8,460 nt of DNA, from NCBI GenBank assembly GCA_944391355.1, contig CALXTG010000053.1, forward strand, positions 1 to 8,460, given 5' to 3'. Positions 1 through 6,633 of the stretch are shown in pieces (position 1 is the first letter of the stretch; the number at the start of each line of letters is the position of its first letter). The translations under genes were made by a program, and so were the position numbers. The notes under the pieces are model-generated. The model did not search any database. It was not told the DNA's origin and saw only the letters and a list, made by a program, of their open reading frames with translations. This DNA is from an uncultured Alphaproteobacteria bacterium (GTDB lineage Bacteria; Pseudomonadota; Alphaproteobacteria; RF32; CAG-239).

Positions 1-406
1 TAACGACCAAAGTCAGCGAATTTTCAGCGGCGCCGGCAGTCAACTCATGCAGAAAAGCGCAGGGATTCCGCCTGACAGCAGCGCTTTTACCTTCTAACGC
101 CGCAACTTCGGGAGCCTCAAAATAAAAATTATCATCTTCGCAACAGCGTTCATATTCCCGGCCGACACAAACCGTCAGAAACGGATAACCGAGCTCAATC
201 AGCGCCCCTTTGGCAAAATGCGCCCGCCGCAGCCTGATAATCGGTTCACCGGCCGTAGTCATAACCCCACGCCAGATAATTTCGCCTTTATCGGCCAAAG
301 CTGCCGCCATGACAAAACTGAGCAGATCATCAACATCGGCATTCGGGTCGCTGACGAGCACAACCTCGGGAACAACTTTGGCTTTGTTCTTCTTCTTTTT
401 AGACAA
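1..406 (-). CDS. Nucleoside-hydrolase-like protein, N-terminal part (runs off the left edge)
   Basis: The reading frame is open from a TTG at 406-404 to the window edge, about 135 codons, with no stop. The TTG is chosen because an AGGGA Shine-Dalgarno sequence (412-416, overlapping the gatB stop codon) sits 5 nt upstream; the first in-frame ATG is codon 33, inside the conserved region. After a lysine-rich start (SKKKKNKAK), residues 18-27 read VSDPNADVDD, followed near 47-53 by GVMTTAG and near 82-90 by a YPFLTVCVG-like stretch. This order resembles the inosine/uridine-preferring nucleoside hydrolase fold: an N-terminal Asp cluster (DPGxDD) that binds calcium and ribose, then a G(V/I)TTxxG strand, then a PVxxG strand. 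The Asp cluster here is two residues longer than the classical one, so this would be a divergent member and its substrate is unknown. It starts 8 nt after gatB, so it is probably co-translated with it. The family assignment is an inference from motifs. Confidence 0.6.
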   Translation of the reverse strand, partial: MSKKKKNKAKVVPEVVLVSDPNADVDDLLSFVMAAALADKGEIIWRGVMTTAGEPIIRLRRAHFAKGALIELGYPFLTVCVGREYERCCEDDNFYFEAPEVAALEGKSAAVRRNPCAFLHELTAGAAENSLTLVV

Positions 407-414
407 TGCCGTCC

Positions 415-1872
415 CTACCCCAGTTTTTCTTTCAGCAAGCTGTTAACCACTCCGGGATTGGCTTTACCCTGACTTTCTTTCATTACCTGACCGACAAACC
501 ACCCCATCAGACCGGTCTTGCCGCCGCGATAAGCCTCAACATTGGCAGGATTGGCGGCTATCACCTTCTCAACGATTGCTTCAATCGCACCGCTGTCGGT
601 AACCTGCTTCAGCCCTTTTTCTTCAACGATTTTTTCAGGATTTTCACCGCTTTCGACCATCAATACAAAAACATCTTTGGCAATTTTCCCTGAAATGACA
701 TTCTGCGAAATCAAATCGACCAATTTCCCCAGATTTTCAGCGCTGACCGGACTCTCCTCAATGCCTATCTTTTTCTCATTGAGCATGGCAAAAAAATCAC
801 CCATCATCCAATTGGCCACTTTTTTGGCATCCCGTCCTTGAGACGCTGCTTCAAAGAAATCGGCTATCTCTTTGTTTTCGCACAATACGGAAGCGTCATA
901 TTTTGTTAAGCCCAATTCATTGACGAAACGCGTTTTTTTGGCATCGGGAAGTTCAACCATCTCTTTTTTGACTTCCTCAATAAAGGCATCATCCAAAATC
1001 AAAGGCGGCAGATCAGGTTCCGGAAAATAACGGTAATCATGGGCAAATTCTTTTTTGCGCATAACTTTGGTTTGTCCGCTGACCGGATCAAACTGACGCG
1101 TTTCCTGAGCGATCTGACCACCGGATTCATAAACTTCGACATGTCTTTTGGCTTCATTTTCAATCGCCTGCACAACAAACTTGACACTGTTGACATTCTT
1201 CATTTCGCAACGGGTACGATAGCCATCTTCCCCGACCTTACGCACCGAAACATTGACATCGCAGCGCATTGAACCTTCATCCATATTTCCGTCGCAGGTT
1301 CCGAGATAGCGGACAATCGAACGCAGTTTGCGCAAAAATTCTCCGGCTTCCTCGGGCGCCCGGAAATCCGGCTTGGTCACAATCTCCATTAACCCGACCC
1401 CGGCGCGGTTCAAATCAATAAAACTTTTGTCCGGCGCCATATCATGAATTGATTTTCCGGCATCCTGTTCAATATGCATACGTTCGATACCGATATCCTT
1501 ACTGCTGCCGTCGACCAGATCAATCGTAACCTTACCTTCGCCGACTATCGGATATTTAAACTGCGTAATCTGATACCCCTGCGGCAAATCGGCATAAAAA
1601 TAGTTCTTGCGCGAAAATTCCGAATATTTGTTAATTGCCGCATTTAAGCCCATTCCGGTTTTAACCGCCTGCCGCACGCACATTTTATTCAAAGTCGGCA
1701 ACATACCGGGCATTCCGGCGTCAACAAAAGAAACATGCTCGTTGGCATCGGCGCCGAATTCAGTCGAAGCGCCGGAAAACATTTTCGATTTGGAAATAAT
1801 CTGGCAATGAATTTCCAGCCCGCAGATAACTTCCCATTTATTATTGGCTGTTTCGATAATCATTCCGCTCAT
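415..1872 (-). CDS. gatB: Aspartyl/glutamyl-tRNA(Asn/Gln) amidotransferase subunit B
   Basis: This is the tRNA-binding and kinase subunit of cytoplasmic GatCAB. It phosphorylates the side chain of Glu on misacylated Glu-tRNA(Gln) (or Asp on Asp-tRNA(Asn)), which then receives ammonia channelled from GatA. The 485-residue length is normal for the family. Visible landmarks are GLEIHCQ (18-24), the stretch around DLPQGYQITQ (95-104), GIERMHIEQDAGKS (128-141), DLNRAGVGLMEIVTKPDF (153-170), the MDEGSMRCDVNVS block (197-209), EMKNVNS (223-229) and YRYFPEPDLPPL (280-291). The C-terminal part, from about residue 335, fits the helical YqeY-like tRNA-binding domain and ends in the usual NPGVVNSLLKEKLG-type tail. 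An AGAGGA ribosome-binding site (1882-1887) lies inside the end of gatA, 9 nt before the ATG, and only 1 nt separates the two genes, so translational coupling is likely. A second ATG at codon 4 is a possible alternative start. I see no missing key motif. Confidence 0.97.
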   Translation of the reverse strand: MSGMIIETANNKWEVICGLEIHCQIISKSKMFSGASTEFGADANEHVSFVDAGMPGMLPTLNKMCVRQAVKTGMGLNAAINKYSEFSRKNYFYADLPQGYQITQFKYPIVGEGKVTIDLVDGSSKDIGIERMHIEQDAGKSIHDMAPDKSFIDLNRAGVGLMEIVTKPDFRAPEEAGEFLRKLRSIVRYLGTCDGNMDEGSMRCDVNVSVRKVGEDGYRTRCEMKNVNSVKFVVQAIENEAKRHVEVYESGGQIAQETRQFDPVSGQTKVMRKKEFAHDYRYFPEPDLPPLILDDAFIEEVKKEMVELPDAKKTRFVNELGLTKYDASVLCENKEIADFFEAASQGRDAKKVANWMMGDFFAMLNEKKIGIEESPVSAENLGKLVDLISQNVISGKIAKDVFVLMVESGENPEKIVEEKGLKQVTDSGAIEAIVEKVIAANPANVEAYRGGKTGLMGWFVGQVMKESQGKANPGVVNSLLKEKLG

Positions 1873-1873
1873 T

Positions 1874-3331
1874 TTATTTCATCCTCTTAAACGCCGCATC
1901 TTTTTCCAAAGCCGCGGCAGCCTTAAATACACTTTCTTCATCAAGATAACGGCCGATCAGCTGCATTCCCAGCGGCAGTCCGGCGCTGTTCAAACCGATC
2001 GGCAGGCTCATTGCCGGCAGTCCGGCCAGACTGACCGCAACGGTGTAAATGTCATTCAGCCACATTGTAATCGGATCTTTCCGCATATTTTCATCCCCAA
2101 TCGGAAAAGCCGCCGTCGGCGCCGTGGGAGACAAAATAACATCGCATTTGGCAAATGCCTGTTGAAAATCCTGCTGTATCAGACGACGAACTTTCTGAGC
2201 TTTCAGATAATAGGCGTCATAATAACCGGCCGACAAAACATAGGTTCCGATCATAATCCGGCGCTTAACCTCTTTACCGAACCCCTGAGAGCGGCTGTTA
2301 ATATACATATCGTCCAAATGCCGGCCGTTGACGCGTTCACCGTAACGCAAACCGTCGTAACGCGCCAGATTTGAAGATGCCTCAGCCGGCGCAATAATAT
2401 AATAAGCCGCCAGCGCATATTTAGTATGCGGCAAAGAAACCTCAACAACTTCCGCACCGCGGGATTTCAACATTTCCGCCGCCTTATCCCAATAAGCCGC
2501 AACCTCTTTATCCAAACCGTCAACCCGATATTCGGCCGGAATACCGATTTTCATGCCTTTGATATCAGCCCCGAGGAATTTTTCAAAATCAGGCACCGCC
2601 GCATTAACCGAAGTCGAATCTTTAGGATCATAACCCGCCATTGTCCGCAGCAATATCGCACAGTCACGCACATCTTTGGCAATCGGCCCGGCCTGATCCA
2701 GAGAAGAAGCAAACGCCATAATCCCGTAACGGGAACAACGGCCGTAAGACGGTTTAATCCCGGTAACGCCGCAATAAGCCGACGGCTGACGGATTGAACC
2801 GCCGGTGTCGGTTCCGGTAGCCGCAGCGCAAATCCCGGCCGCCACTGCCGCGGCAGAACCGCCGGAAGACCCGCCGGCTACCAGCGCCATATCTTTGCTC
2901 CAGGGATTTTTAACCGGCCCGAAAAACGAGGTCTCATTACTGCCGCCCATCGCAAACTCATCCATATTTAATTTGCCGAGACAGGTCGCGCCGGACGCCT
3001 TCAGATGAGCCGTAACCGTCGATTCATAAGGCGGAATAAAATTATCCAGAATTTTTGAACAAGCCGTAGTGCGAATATTTTCGGTACAGAATAAATCTTT
3101 AATTCCCAGAGGAATACCGTCCAAATCTCCGGCCTGACCCTGCCGATAACGGCTGTCGGCGGCGGCAGCCTGCTCCAAAGCGACTTCGGGCGTTTCCGAA
3201 ACATAGGCATTATATTCGCGTTTTTTCTCCATTGCCGCAATATAGGCTTTGTTAAGTTCAACCGCGCTGAATTCTTTATTTTTCAGCCCTTCCCGAGCTT
3301 CGGCTATTGTTAATTCTGTTAAATCAGTCAT
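1874..3331 (-). CDS. gatA: Aspartyl/glutamyl-tRNA(Asn/Gln) amidotransferase subunit A
   Basis: This is the glutaminase subunit of GatCAB and a member of the amidase-signature family. It hydrolyses glutamine and passes ammonia to GatB. The protein is 485 residues from the ATG at 3331. The Ser-cisSer-Lys catalytic triad is visible: Lys78 in GIPLGIKD (72-79), the cis-serine at about Ser155 in GGSSGGS (153-159), and nucleophile Ser179 in GTDTGGSIRQP (173-183). The LGKLNMDEFAMGGS segment (118-131) is also typical. A GTG at 3340 would add three residues (MLI); the ATG is preferred because a GAG ribosome-binding core lies 8 nt upstream and MTDLTELTI matches the usual family start. Its normal neighbour gatC lies upstream, separated by a palindromic element, so gatA may depend on transcription reading through a strong hairpin. 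The gene itself appears intact. Confidence 0.97.
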   Translation of the reverse strand: MTDLTELTIAEAREGLKNKEFSAVELNKAYIAAMEKKREYNAYVSETPEVALEQAAAADSRYRQGQAGDLDGIPLGIKDLFCTENIRTTACSKILDNFIPPYESTVTAHLKASGATCLGKLNMDEFAMGGSNETSFFGPVKNPWSKDMALVAGGSSGGSAAAVAAGICAAATGTDTGGSIRQPSAYCGVTGIKPSYGRCSRYGIMAFASSLDQAGPIAKDVRDCAILLRTMAGYDPKDSTSVNAAVPDFEKFLGADIKGMKIGIPAEYRVDGLDKEVAAYWDKAAEMLKSRGAEVVEVSLPHTKYALAAYYIIAPAEASSNLARYDGLRYGERVNGRHLDDMYINSRSQGFGKEVKRRIMIGTYVLSAGYYDAYYLKAQKVRRLIQQDFQQAFAKCDVILSPTAPTAAFPIGDENMRKDPITMWLNDIYTVAVSLAGLPAMSLPIGLNSAGLPLGMQLIGRYLDEESVFKAAAALEKDAAFKRMK

Positions 3332-3366
3332 GATAAGCACTCTAATATTAAACTAAAAATTTCTTA

Positions 3367-3491
3367 TAAAAGTCTGGTATATGAGGTTTATAATAAGAAT
3401 TAAGGAATTCGGCGAGCGAGCGTACATAATGGTACGTGACGAGCCGAATATCCGCAAATTCTGTATTAGAAACCCATAGAACAGACTTTTA
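3367..3491. mobile_element. Palindromic MITE-like element between gatC and gatA
   Basis: This stretch is one long imperfect inverted repeat. The outer ends match perfectly for 10 bp (TAAAAGTCTG at 3367-3376 and its complement at 3482-3491). Aligned with a few small gaps, about three-quarters of each roughly 60-nt arm pairs with the other. The centre is CGTAC (3421-3425), a 6-nt loop, then GTACG (3432-3436). The outermost bases on both sides are TA (3367-3368 and 3490-3491), as expected if a 121-bp unit had inserted at a TA dinucleotide, the target of IS630/Tc1-mariner-type transposases and their non-autonomous MITEs. It has no coding capacity of its own. Because TA is self-complementary, a TA duplication cannot be told apart from one more base pair of repeat. 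As RNA it would form a long hairpin in the gatC-gatA transcript. The alternative is a non-mobile regulatory or processing hairpin. No second copy is present in the window. Confidence 0.6.
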
Positions 3492-3776
3492 CTCAACGAC
3501 TTTCGGCACCACAAAATACCCATATTCCTTTTGCGGCGCATTGGCAAGGATTGCGGCAGACTTATTGCCGTCGGTAACCTCATCTTCCCGAAGCGTCAGG
3601 CTGGTCTCGTTTACCGATACCAGCGGTTCGACATCATCGGTGTTTACCTCATTTAATTGCTCGACCCAATTCAGAATCTTATTAAATTCTGCCTCGGTCG
3701 CGGCAATTTTATCATCTTCAACTTTCAAACGCGATAAGAAAGCTATTCTTCTCACTGTTTCCGTATCGACAGCCAT
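3489..3776 (-). CDS. gatC: Aspartyl/glutamyl-tRNA(Asn/Gln) amidotransferase subunit C
   Basis: This is the small subunit that wraps around the GatA-GatB interface and stabilises the complex; it has no catalytic residues of its own. The length of 95 residues is normal. The N-terminal helix (VRRIAFLSRLKVEDD, 8-22) and the C-terminal FVVPKVVE match the family pattern, with a NWVEQLNEVNTDDVEP helix-turn (36-51) between them. The ATG is preceded by AGAGGAA (3783-3789), which overlaps the TAG stop of sppA and leaves 7 nt of spacing, so it is read in one cluster with sppA. Its own TAA stop (3489-3491) overlaps the edge of the palindromic element that separates it from gatA. Confidence 0.95.
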   Translation of the reverse strand: MAVDTETVRRIAFLSRLKVEDDKIAATEAEFNKILNWVEQLNEVNTDDVEPLVSVNETSLTLREDEVTDGNKSAAILANAPQKEYGYFVVPKVVE

Positions 3777-3787
3777 GGTTTGTTCCT

Positions 3788-5035
3788 CTAGTAATTAATC
3801 GTAAAAGGCGGCAATACCGCATCATGCTGCAGCCTTTGTAACATATTTAACTGTTTAATATCAAGCCCGATTTGACTTATCACCTTTTCGGCCTGAATCC
3901 GCGGGCCTCCGTTAATAAGTTCGGCCAGTTTCTGTTGCAGAGTTTTTGGCCGCGGATAATACGCGACGGTAAACTTATCTCCGTCTTTACTACCGCCGGC
4001 CGCCTTTGCTGCCGCCAAAGCCTCGTTGATGCCTCCGAGCTCGTCAACAAGTTTAGCAGCAACAGCTTCCTGCCCGGTCAAAACCCGGCCGCGAGCCAGC
4101 TTATCCAAATCCTTGAGACTGATGTCGCGGGCTTGCGAAACTTTTAAAGTGAAATCTTTATATATAAGGTCTAATGATTTGTTAAAGACTGTTTTTTCGC
4201 TTTCGCTAAAGCTGCGGTTGGCACTCAGAATTCCGGCATTCGTTCCGAATTTCACCTCTCCCCAGTTGATATCCAGCTTCTGCCATAAACCGGCCAACAC
4301 CATTTTTCCACCCAAAACGCCGATTGAACCGGTCAGCGTCAACGGTTCGGCAATCAACTTATCACCGGCCAGCGCCACAAAATAACCGCCCGAAGCCGCA
4401 TAATCCCCCATGGAAATAATCACCGGTATCTGACGTTTTATTTTCAGACGTTTGACGGCATGCCAGATCTGGCTGGAAGCCGTATAGCTGCCGCCCGGAC
4501 TGTTAATCCGGATTACCAGAGCCCGGACATTTTCGTTATCCCCGATTGCCTCCAATTCTTCAGCAACCGTCTCGGCTCCGATAACGCCTTCGCCTTGTAT
4601 CGGATTAGCCGAACTGACGCCTTCGCTGATAACCCCGTCCAAAACCAGATAAGCAATCGTCGGTAAAGACAGACGACCGTCGCCTTTCTCGGCAATATAG
4701 GTTTCAACGGGCATAAGCTCACCGCCGGTATTTTCTTTAACCTTATCAATCATTTCGGAGCGATATCCGATGTAATCGATCAAATTTTCAGCCAAAGCTT
4801 CTTTTGCCGAAAGCGGCGCCTTATCTATCAGATGCCGTAAAAGGCCGGCGTCAATATTTCTGGCCGCCGCAATATTCTTCAGTAAGGTTGCAAAAACCTG
4901 ACTGCCGAGTTTTGTCAGCTCTGCCTTGTACGGAGCGGTAAAATCTTTGCTGACCAATGAAGTCATGGCCGTTTTGTATTCATGACGAGCATAAAATTCC
5001 GGCGTTACACCGATTTTATCAAGCAGTCCCCGCAA
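3788..5035 (-). CDS. SppA C-terminal fragment carrying both catalytic residues
   Basis: This 415-residue frame is open from a TTG at 5035 to a TAG at 3788-3790. It holds both members of the catalytic dyad: Lys21 (EYKTAMT) and Ser215 (DYAASGGYF), with the oxyanion-side NSPGGS motif at 178-183 and LTGSIGV further on. It lacks the membrane anchor. A GAGGTG sequence (5041-5046) lies 5 nt before the TTG and could act as a ribosome-binding site, although the same bases encode Glu-Val in the upstream frame. The TTG may simply be the first in-frame permitted codon after the frameshift rather than a true start. The frame ends one ribosome-binding site upstream of gatC. Confidence 0.65.
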   Translation of the reverse strand: MRGLLDKIGVTPEFYARHEYKTAMTSLVSKDFTAPYKAELTKLGSQVFATLLKNIAAARNIDAGLLRHLIDKAPLSAKEALAENLIDYIGYRSEMIDKVKENTGGELMPVETYIAEKGDGRLSLPTIAYLVLDGVISEGVSSANPIQGEGVIGAETVAEELEAIGDNENVRALVIRINSPGGSYTASSQIWHAVKRLKIKRQIPVIISMGDYAASGGYFVALAGDKLIAEPLTLTGSIGVLGGKMVLAGLWQKLDINWGEVKFGTNAGILSANRSFSESEKTVFNKSLDLIYKDFTLKVSQARDISLKDLDKLARGRVLTGQEAVAAKLVDELGGINEALAAAKAAGGSKDGDKFTVAYYPRPKTLQQKLAELINGGPRIQAEKVISQIGLDIKQLNMLQRLQHDAVLPPFTINY

Positions 5036-5601
5036 AACGGCACCTCAATGTCAATACCGGTCAAACCGATGTCGGTACCGGGCTGCATCCAAATTTCATC
5101 AAAAGCCGAAGCCAGCAGATATTCGCCGGTCCCATTACCGAAACTGCCCATTCCCGACGAAAACAGATAAGCCTTTTTACCGCTTTTGCGAAAGGCGGCT
5201 ATGCTCTGGCGAATATCCTCAATCTGCGCCATACCCAGCGGCGAAGAACCGATTGTGGCAACAATAGCCTTAATCCGATCATCATCGGCGGCCAGATTAA
5301 TTGCCTTAACCAGATCATAAAATGACTGGGATTTTATTTCCGCCAGTTCCGTCAGCAGGTCATCTCCGCGCATTTCACCAAAGTGATCGTCAAAATTAAT
5401 CGTCATAATCGCCTGCGGCGGAACAACAGCCTTAACCCGCCCGTCGCTGCCGACAAAATCGGCCAACAGCGCCAACAGCAAAATAAACAACAGGCCGAAA
5501 ACCGCCAAGGCGCATACCGTTGCTTTTAACAGAATTCTAAAAGCCGTTGCCCGCGGTGGCTGATAACAGTTTTGGGGAAAAGGCGCATCAAAATCGTTCA
5601 T
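5005..5601 (-). CDS. SppA N-terminal fragment (membrane anchor and non-catalytic part)
   Basis: This 198-residue frame starts at an ATG with AAGGA (5609-5613) 7 nt upstream. A short cytoplasmic N-terminus is followed by one hydrophobic segment (about 22-48) that should anchor the protein in the inner membrane with the rest outside. Residues 49-189 match the start of the SppA N-terminal domain, including ADDDRIKAIVATIGS and a GEYLLASAFDEIWMQP stretch. The last nine residues (CGDCLIKSV) are out-of-frame translation after the break at 5034-5037. It carries neither catalytic residue, so it cannot be an active protease alone. Confidence 0.8.
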   Translation of the reverse strand: MNDFDAPFPQNCYQPPRATAFRILLKATVCALAVFGLLFILLLALLADFVGSDGRVKAVVPPQAIMTINFDDHFGEMRGDDLLTELAEIKSQSFYDLVKAINLAADDDRIKAIVATIGSSPLGMAQIEDIRQSIAAFRKSGKKAYLFSSGMGSFGNGTGEYLLASAFDEIWMQPGTDIGLTGIDIEVPFCGDCLIKSV

Positions 5602-5615
5602 GACAAAATCCTTTT

Positions 5616-5650
5616 AAAATAACCAGAGGCCATTGAAACCAATGACCTCT
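5616..5650 (-). terminator. Possible rho-independent terminator after fabI
   Basis: On the minus strand, an 11-bp stem with one mismatch (arms 5640-5650 and 5625-5635, 4-nt loop) is followed by GGTTATTTT. The U-tract is short and broken, so this is at best a leaky terminator or attenuator between fabI and sppA. It ends only a few bases before the sppA ribosome-binding site. In the plus direction the stem is not followed by a T run, and there is no rightward gene to terminate. Confidence 0.4.
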
Positions 5651-5682
5651 AATATAAAATCATTTCCTGAAAACACAAGAAT

Positions 5683-5703
5683 TAAGAGAGGTTTACTCTC
5701 CTA
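5683..5703 (-). other. Small hairpin at the fabI stop codon
   Basis: On the minus strand, TAGGAGAG and CTCTCTTA form an 8-bp stem with one G-U pair around a 5-nt loop, and the fabI stop codon forms its 5' edge. A loosely T-rich stretch follows. It may help protect the fabI mRNA 3' end or add to termination, but a stem this short can occur by chance. Confidence 0.25.
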
Positions 5704-6531
5704 AAATTCGCACAAAACCTCACCGGATTCATGCGCATGTTCCAAAGAAACCATACCGGTAATATGATAACCGTTATCGACATGGAGAACTTCCCCGCTG
5801 ATAGCGGCACCCAAAGGCGACAACAGAGCCAGAGCCGACATACCGACTTCTTCCTGGGTAACGTTGCGGCCCAAAGGCGCATTAAGTTCATTCCAGCGCA
5901 GGATTTTACGGAAATCGCCGATACCGGAAGCAGCCAGAGTCTTAATCGGACCGGCAGAGATACCGTTAACCCGGACTCCCTGTTTGCCCATATCAACGGC
6001 AGCGTAACGAACCGAAGCTTCCAAAGCGGCTTTGGCGACCCCCATAATATTATAATTGGGCAGTGTTCTTTCGGCGCCGAGATAAGTCAGGGTTACAATC
6101 GAACCCCCTTCATTCATAATCGGCGACGCGCAACGGCAGGCTTCCAGAAAAGAGAAGCAGGAAATGTGCATCGTCATCGTAAAGTTATCCAGCGTGGTAT
6201 CGATTGTCCGGCCTTTAAGCTGATTCTTATCGGAAAAAGCAATGGCATGAACCACAAAATCGATTTTACCCCATTTTTCGCCCAATTCTTTGAAGCAGGC
6301 TTCAACGCTGGCGGTATCGGTCACATCGCATTTAATCAGCATCGGCTCATGGTCAAGCTGGTCGGCCAGCGGTTTGACTCTTTTTTCCAGAGCCTCATTC
6401 TGATAGGAGATGGCAATCTGCGCGCCGTGCGCGTTCAGAGCCTGAGCAATGCCCCAGGCAATGGATTTATCATTGGCCAGTCCCATAATCAGGCCTTTTT
6501 TTCCGGCCATCAGAGCTGTAGGTACAGTCAT
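5701..6531 (-). CDS. fabI: Enoyl-[acyl-carrier-protein] reductase (NADH), FabI type
   Basis: This enzyme reduces trans-2-enoyl-ACP, the last step of each elongation cycle of type II fatty-acid synthesis, in the cytoplasm. It is an atypical short-chain dehydrogenase/reductase of 276 residues, normal for alphaproteobacterial FabI. The nucleotide-binding region begins with GLIMGLANDKSIAWGIA (13-29). The FabI-specific active site is visible as Tyr150, Tyr160 and Lys167 (Y-x6-K), matching Tyr146, Tyr156 and Lys163 of E. coli. The AGPIKTLAASGI stretch (about 194-205) is the substrate-binding loop region, and GEVLHVDNGYHITGM near the end is characteristic. Residues 95-99 read HAIAF, so Ala98 occupies the position of Gly93 in E. 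coli, as I recall for Rickettsia FabI. The ATG has AAAGGA-type Shine-Dalgarno sequence 7 nt upstream; an ATG at codon 8 lacks this support. The gene is the first of the leftward group and has its own upstream promoter region. Confidence 0.97.
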   Translation of the reverse strand: MTVPTALMAGKKGLIMGLANDKSIAWGIAQALNAHGAQIAISYQNEALEKRVKPLADQLDHEPMLIKCDVTDTASVEACFKELGEKWGKIDFVVHAIAFSDKNQLKGRTIDTTLDNFTMTMHISCFSFLEACRCASPIMNEGGSIVTLTYLGAERTLPNYNIMGVAKAALEASVRYAAVDMGKQGVRVNGISAGPIKTLAASGIGDFRKILRWNELNAPLGRNVTQEEVGMSALALLSPLGAAISGEVLHVDNGYHITGMVSLEHAHESGEVLCEF

Positions 6532-6584
6532 AATATTTTCCTTTGCTTTATAAAAAAAATAGTGTATTAAACTTCTTACATTAG

Positions 6585-6613
6585 ATATTAAATTTAAAAA
6601 GGCTTGTAAACAA
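6585..6613 (-). promoter_or_regulatory. Candidate sigma-70-type promoter for fabI
   Basis: In the 102-bp AT-rich gap between fabI and the divergent yihY-like gene, the minus strand has TTGTTT (6608-6613) and TAATAT (6585-6590) 17 nt apart, which would give a leader of roughly 45 nt. An overlapping choice (TTTACA at 6605-6610 with 17 nt spacing) fits the -35 better but the -10 worse. Matches to consensus are partial. A promoter for the rightward gene must lie in the same gap, but I see no convincing one, and the rightward gene has only a weak ribosome-binding site. Confidence 0.35.
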
Positions 6614-6633
6614 TTTTTTTCAAATGGTGCAGA

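Larger units (their letters stand above)
3788..5601 (-). pseudogene. sppA: Signal peptide peptidase SppA, long (67K) type, split by a one-base frameshift
   Basis: The two overlapping frames described separately below join into one SppA of about 604 residues, close to the 618 of the E. coli enzyme. SppA is a membrane-anchored Ser-Lys protease that degrades cleaved signal peptides. In the joined protein, a membrane anchor lies at about residues 22-48; Lys210 (in EYKTAMT) corresponds to the general base Lys209 of E. coli; Ser404 (in DYAASGGYF) corresponds to nucleophile Ser409; and LTGSIGV follows. The break is at a run of four T's on the coding strand (5034-5037). With a fifth T the frame would read EVPF-L-RGLLDKIGV, a natural SppA sequence; as given it reads EVPF-CGDCLIKSV and stops. 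Both halves look well conserved, so the lesion is recent, or a sequencing or assembly error. The start has AAGGA 7 nt upstream. Programmed frameshifting is not well supported. Confidence 0.85.

Noticed and set aside
1844..2374. Plus-strand open frame of 176 codons opposite gatA
   Set aside because: It is antisense to conserved GatA sequence, with no supporting motif.
3353..3583. Small minus-strand open frame across the palindrome and the gatC end
   Set aside because: It runs through the inverted repeat and overlaps gatC out of frame. It has no clear ribosome-binding site or protein-like features.
5030..5040. Programmed -1 ribosomal frameshift in sppA
   Set aside because: The site (CCG TTT TGC) does not form a good X-XXY-YYZ slippery heptamer, since re-pairing would put tRNA-Phe on GTT, and I see no obvious downstream stimulatory structure. 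A one-base deletion explains it more simply.
5731..6570. Long plus-strand open frame of 279 codons opposite fabI
   Set aside because: It is entirely antisense to a clear FabI, has no recognisable motif, and its composition reflects the complementary codons.
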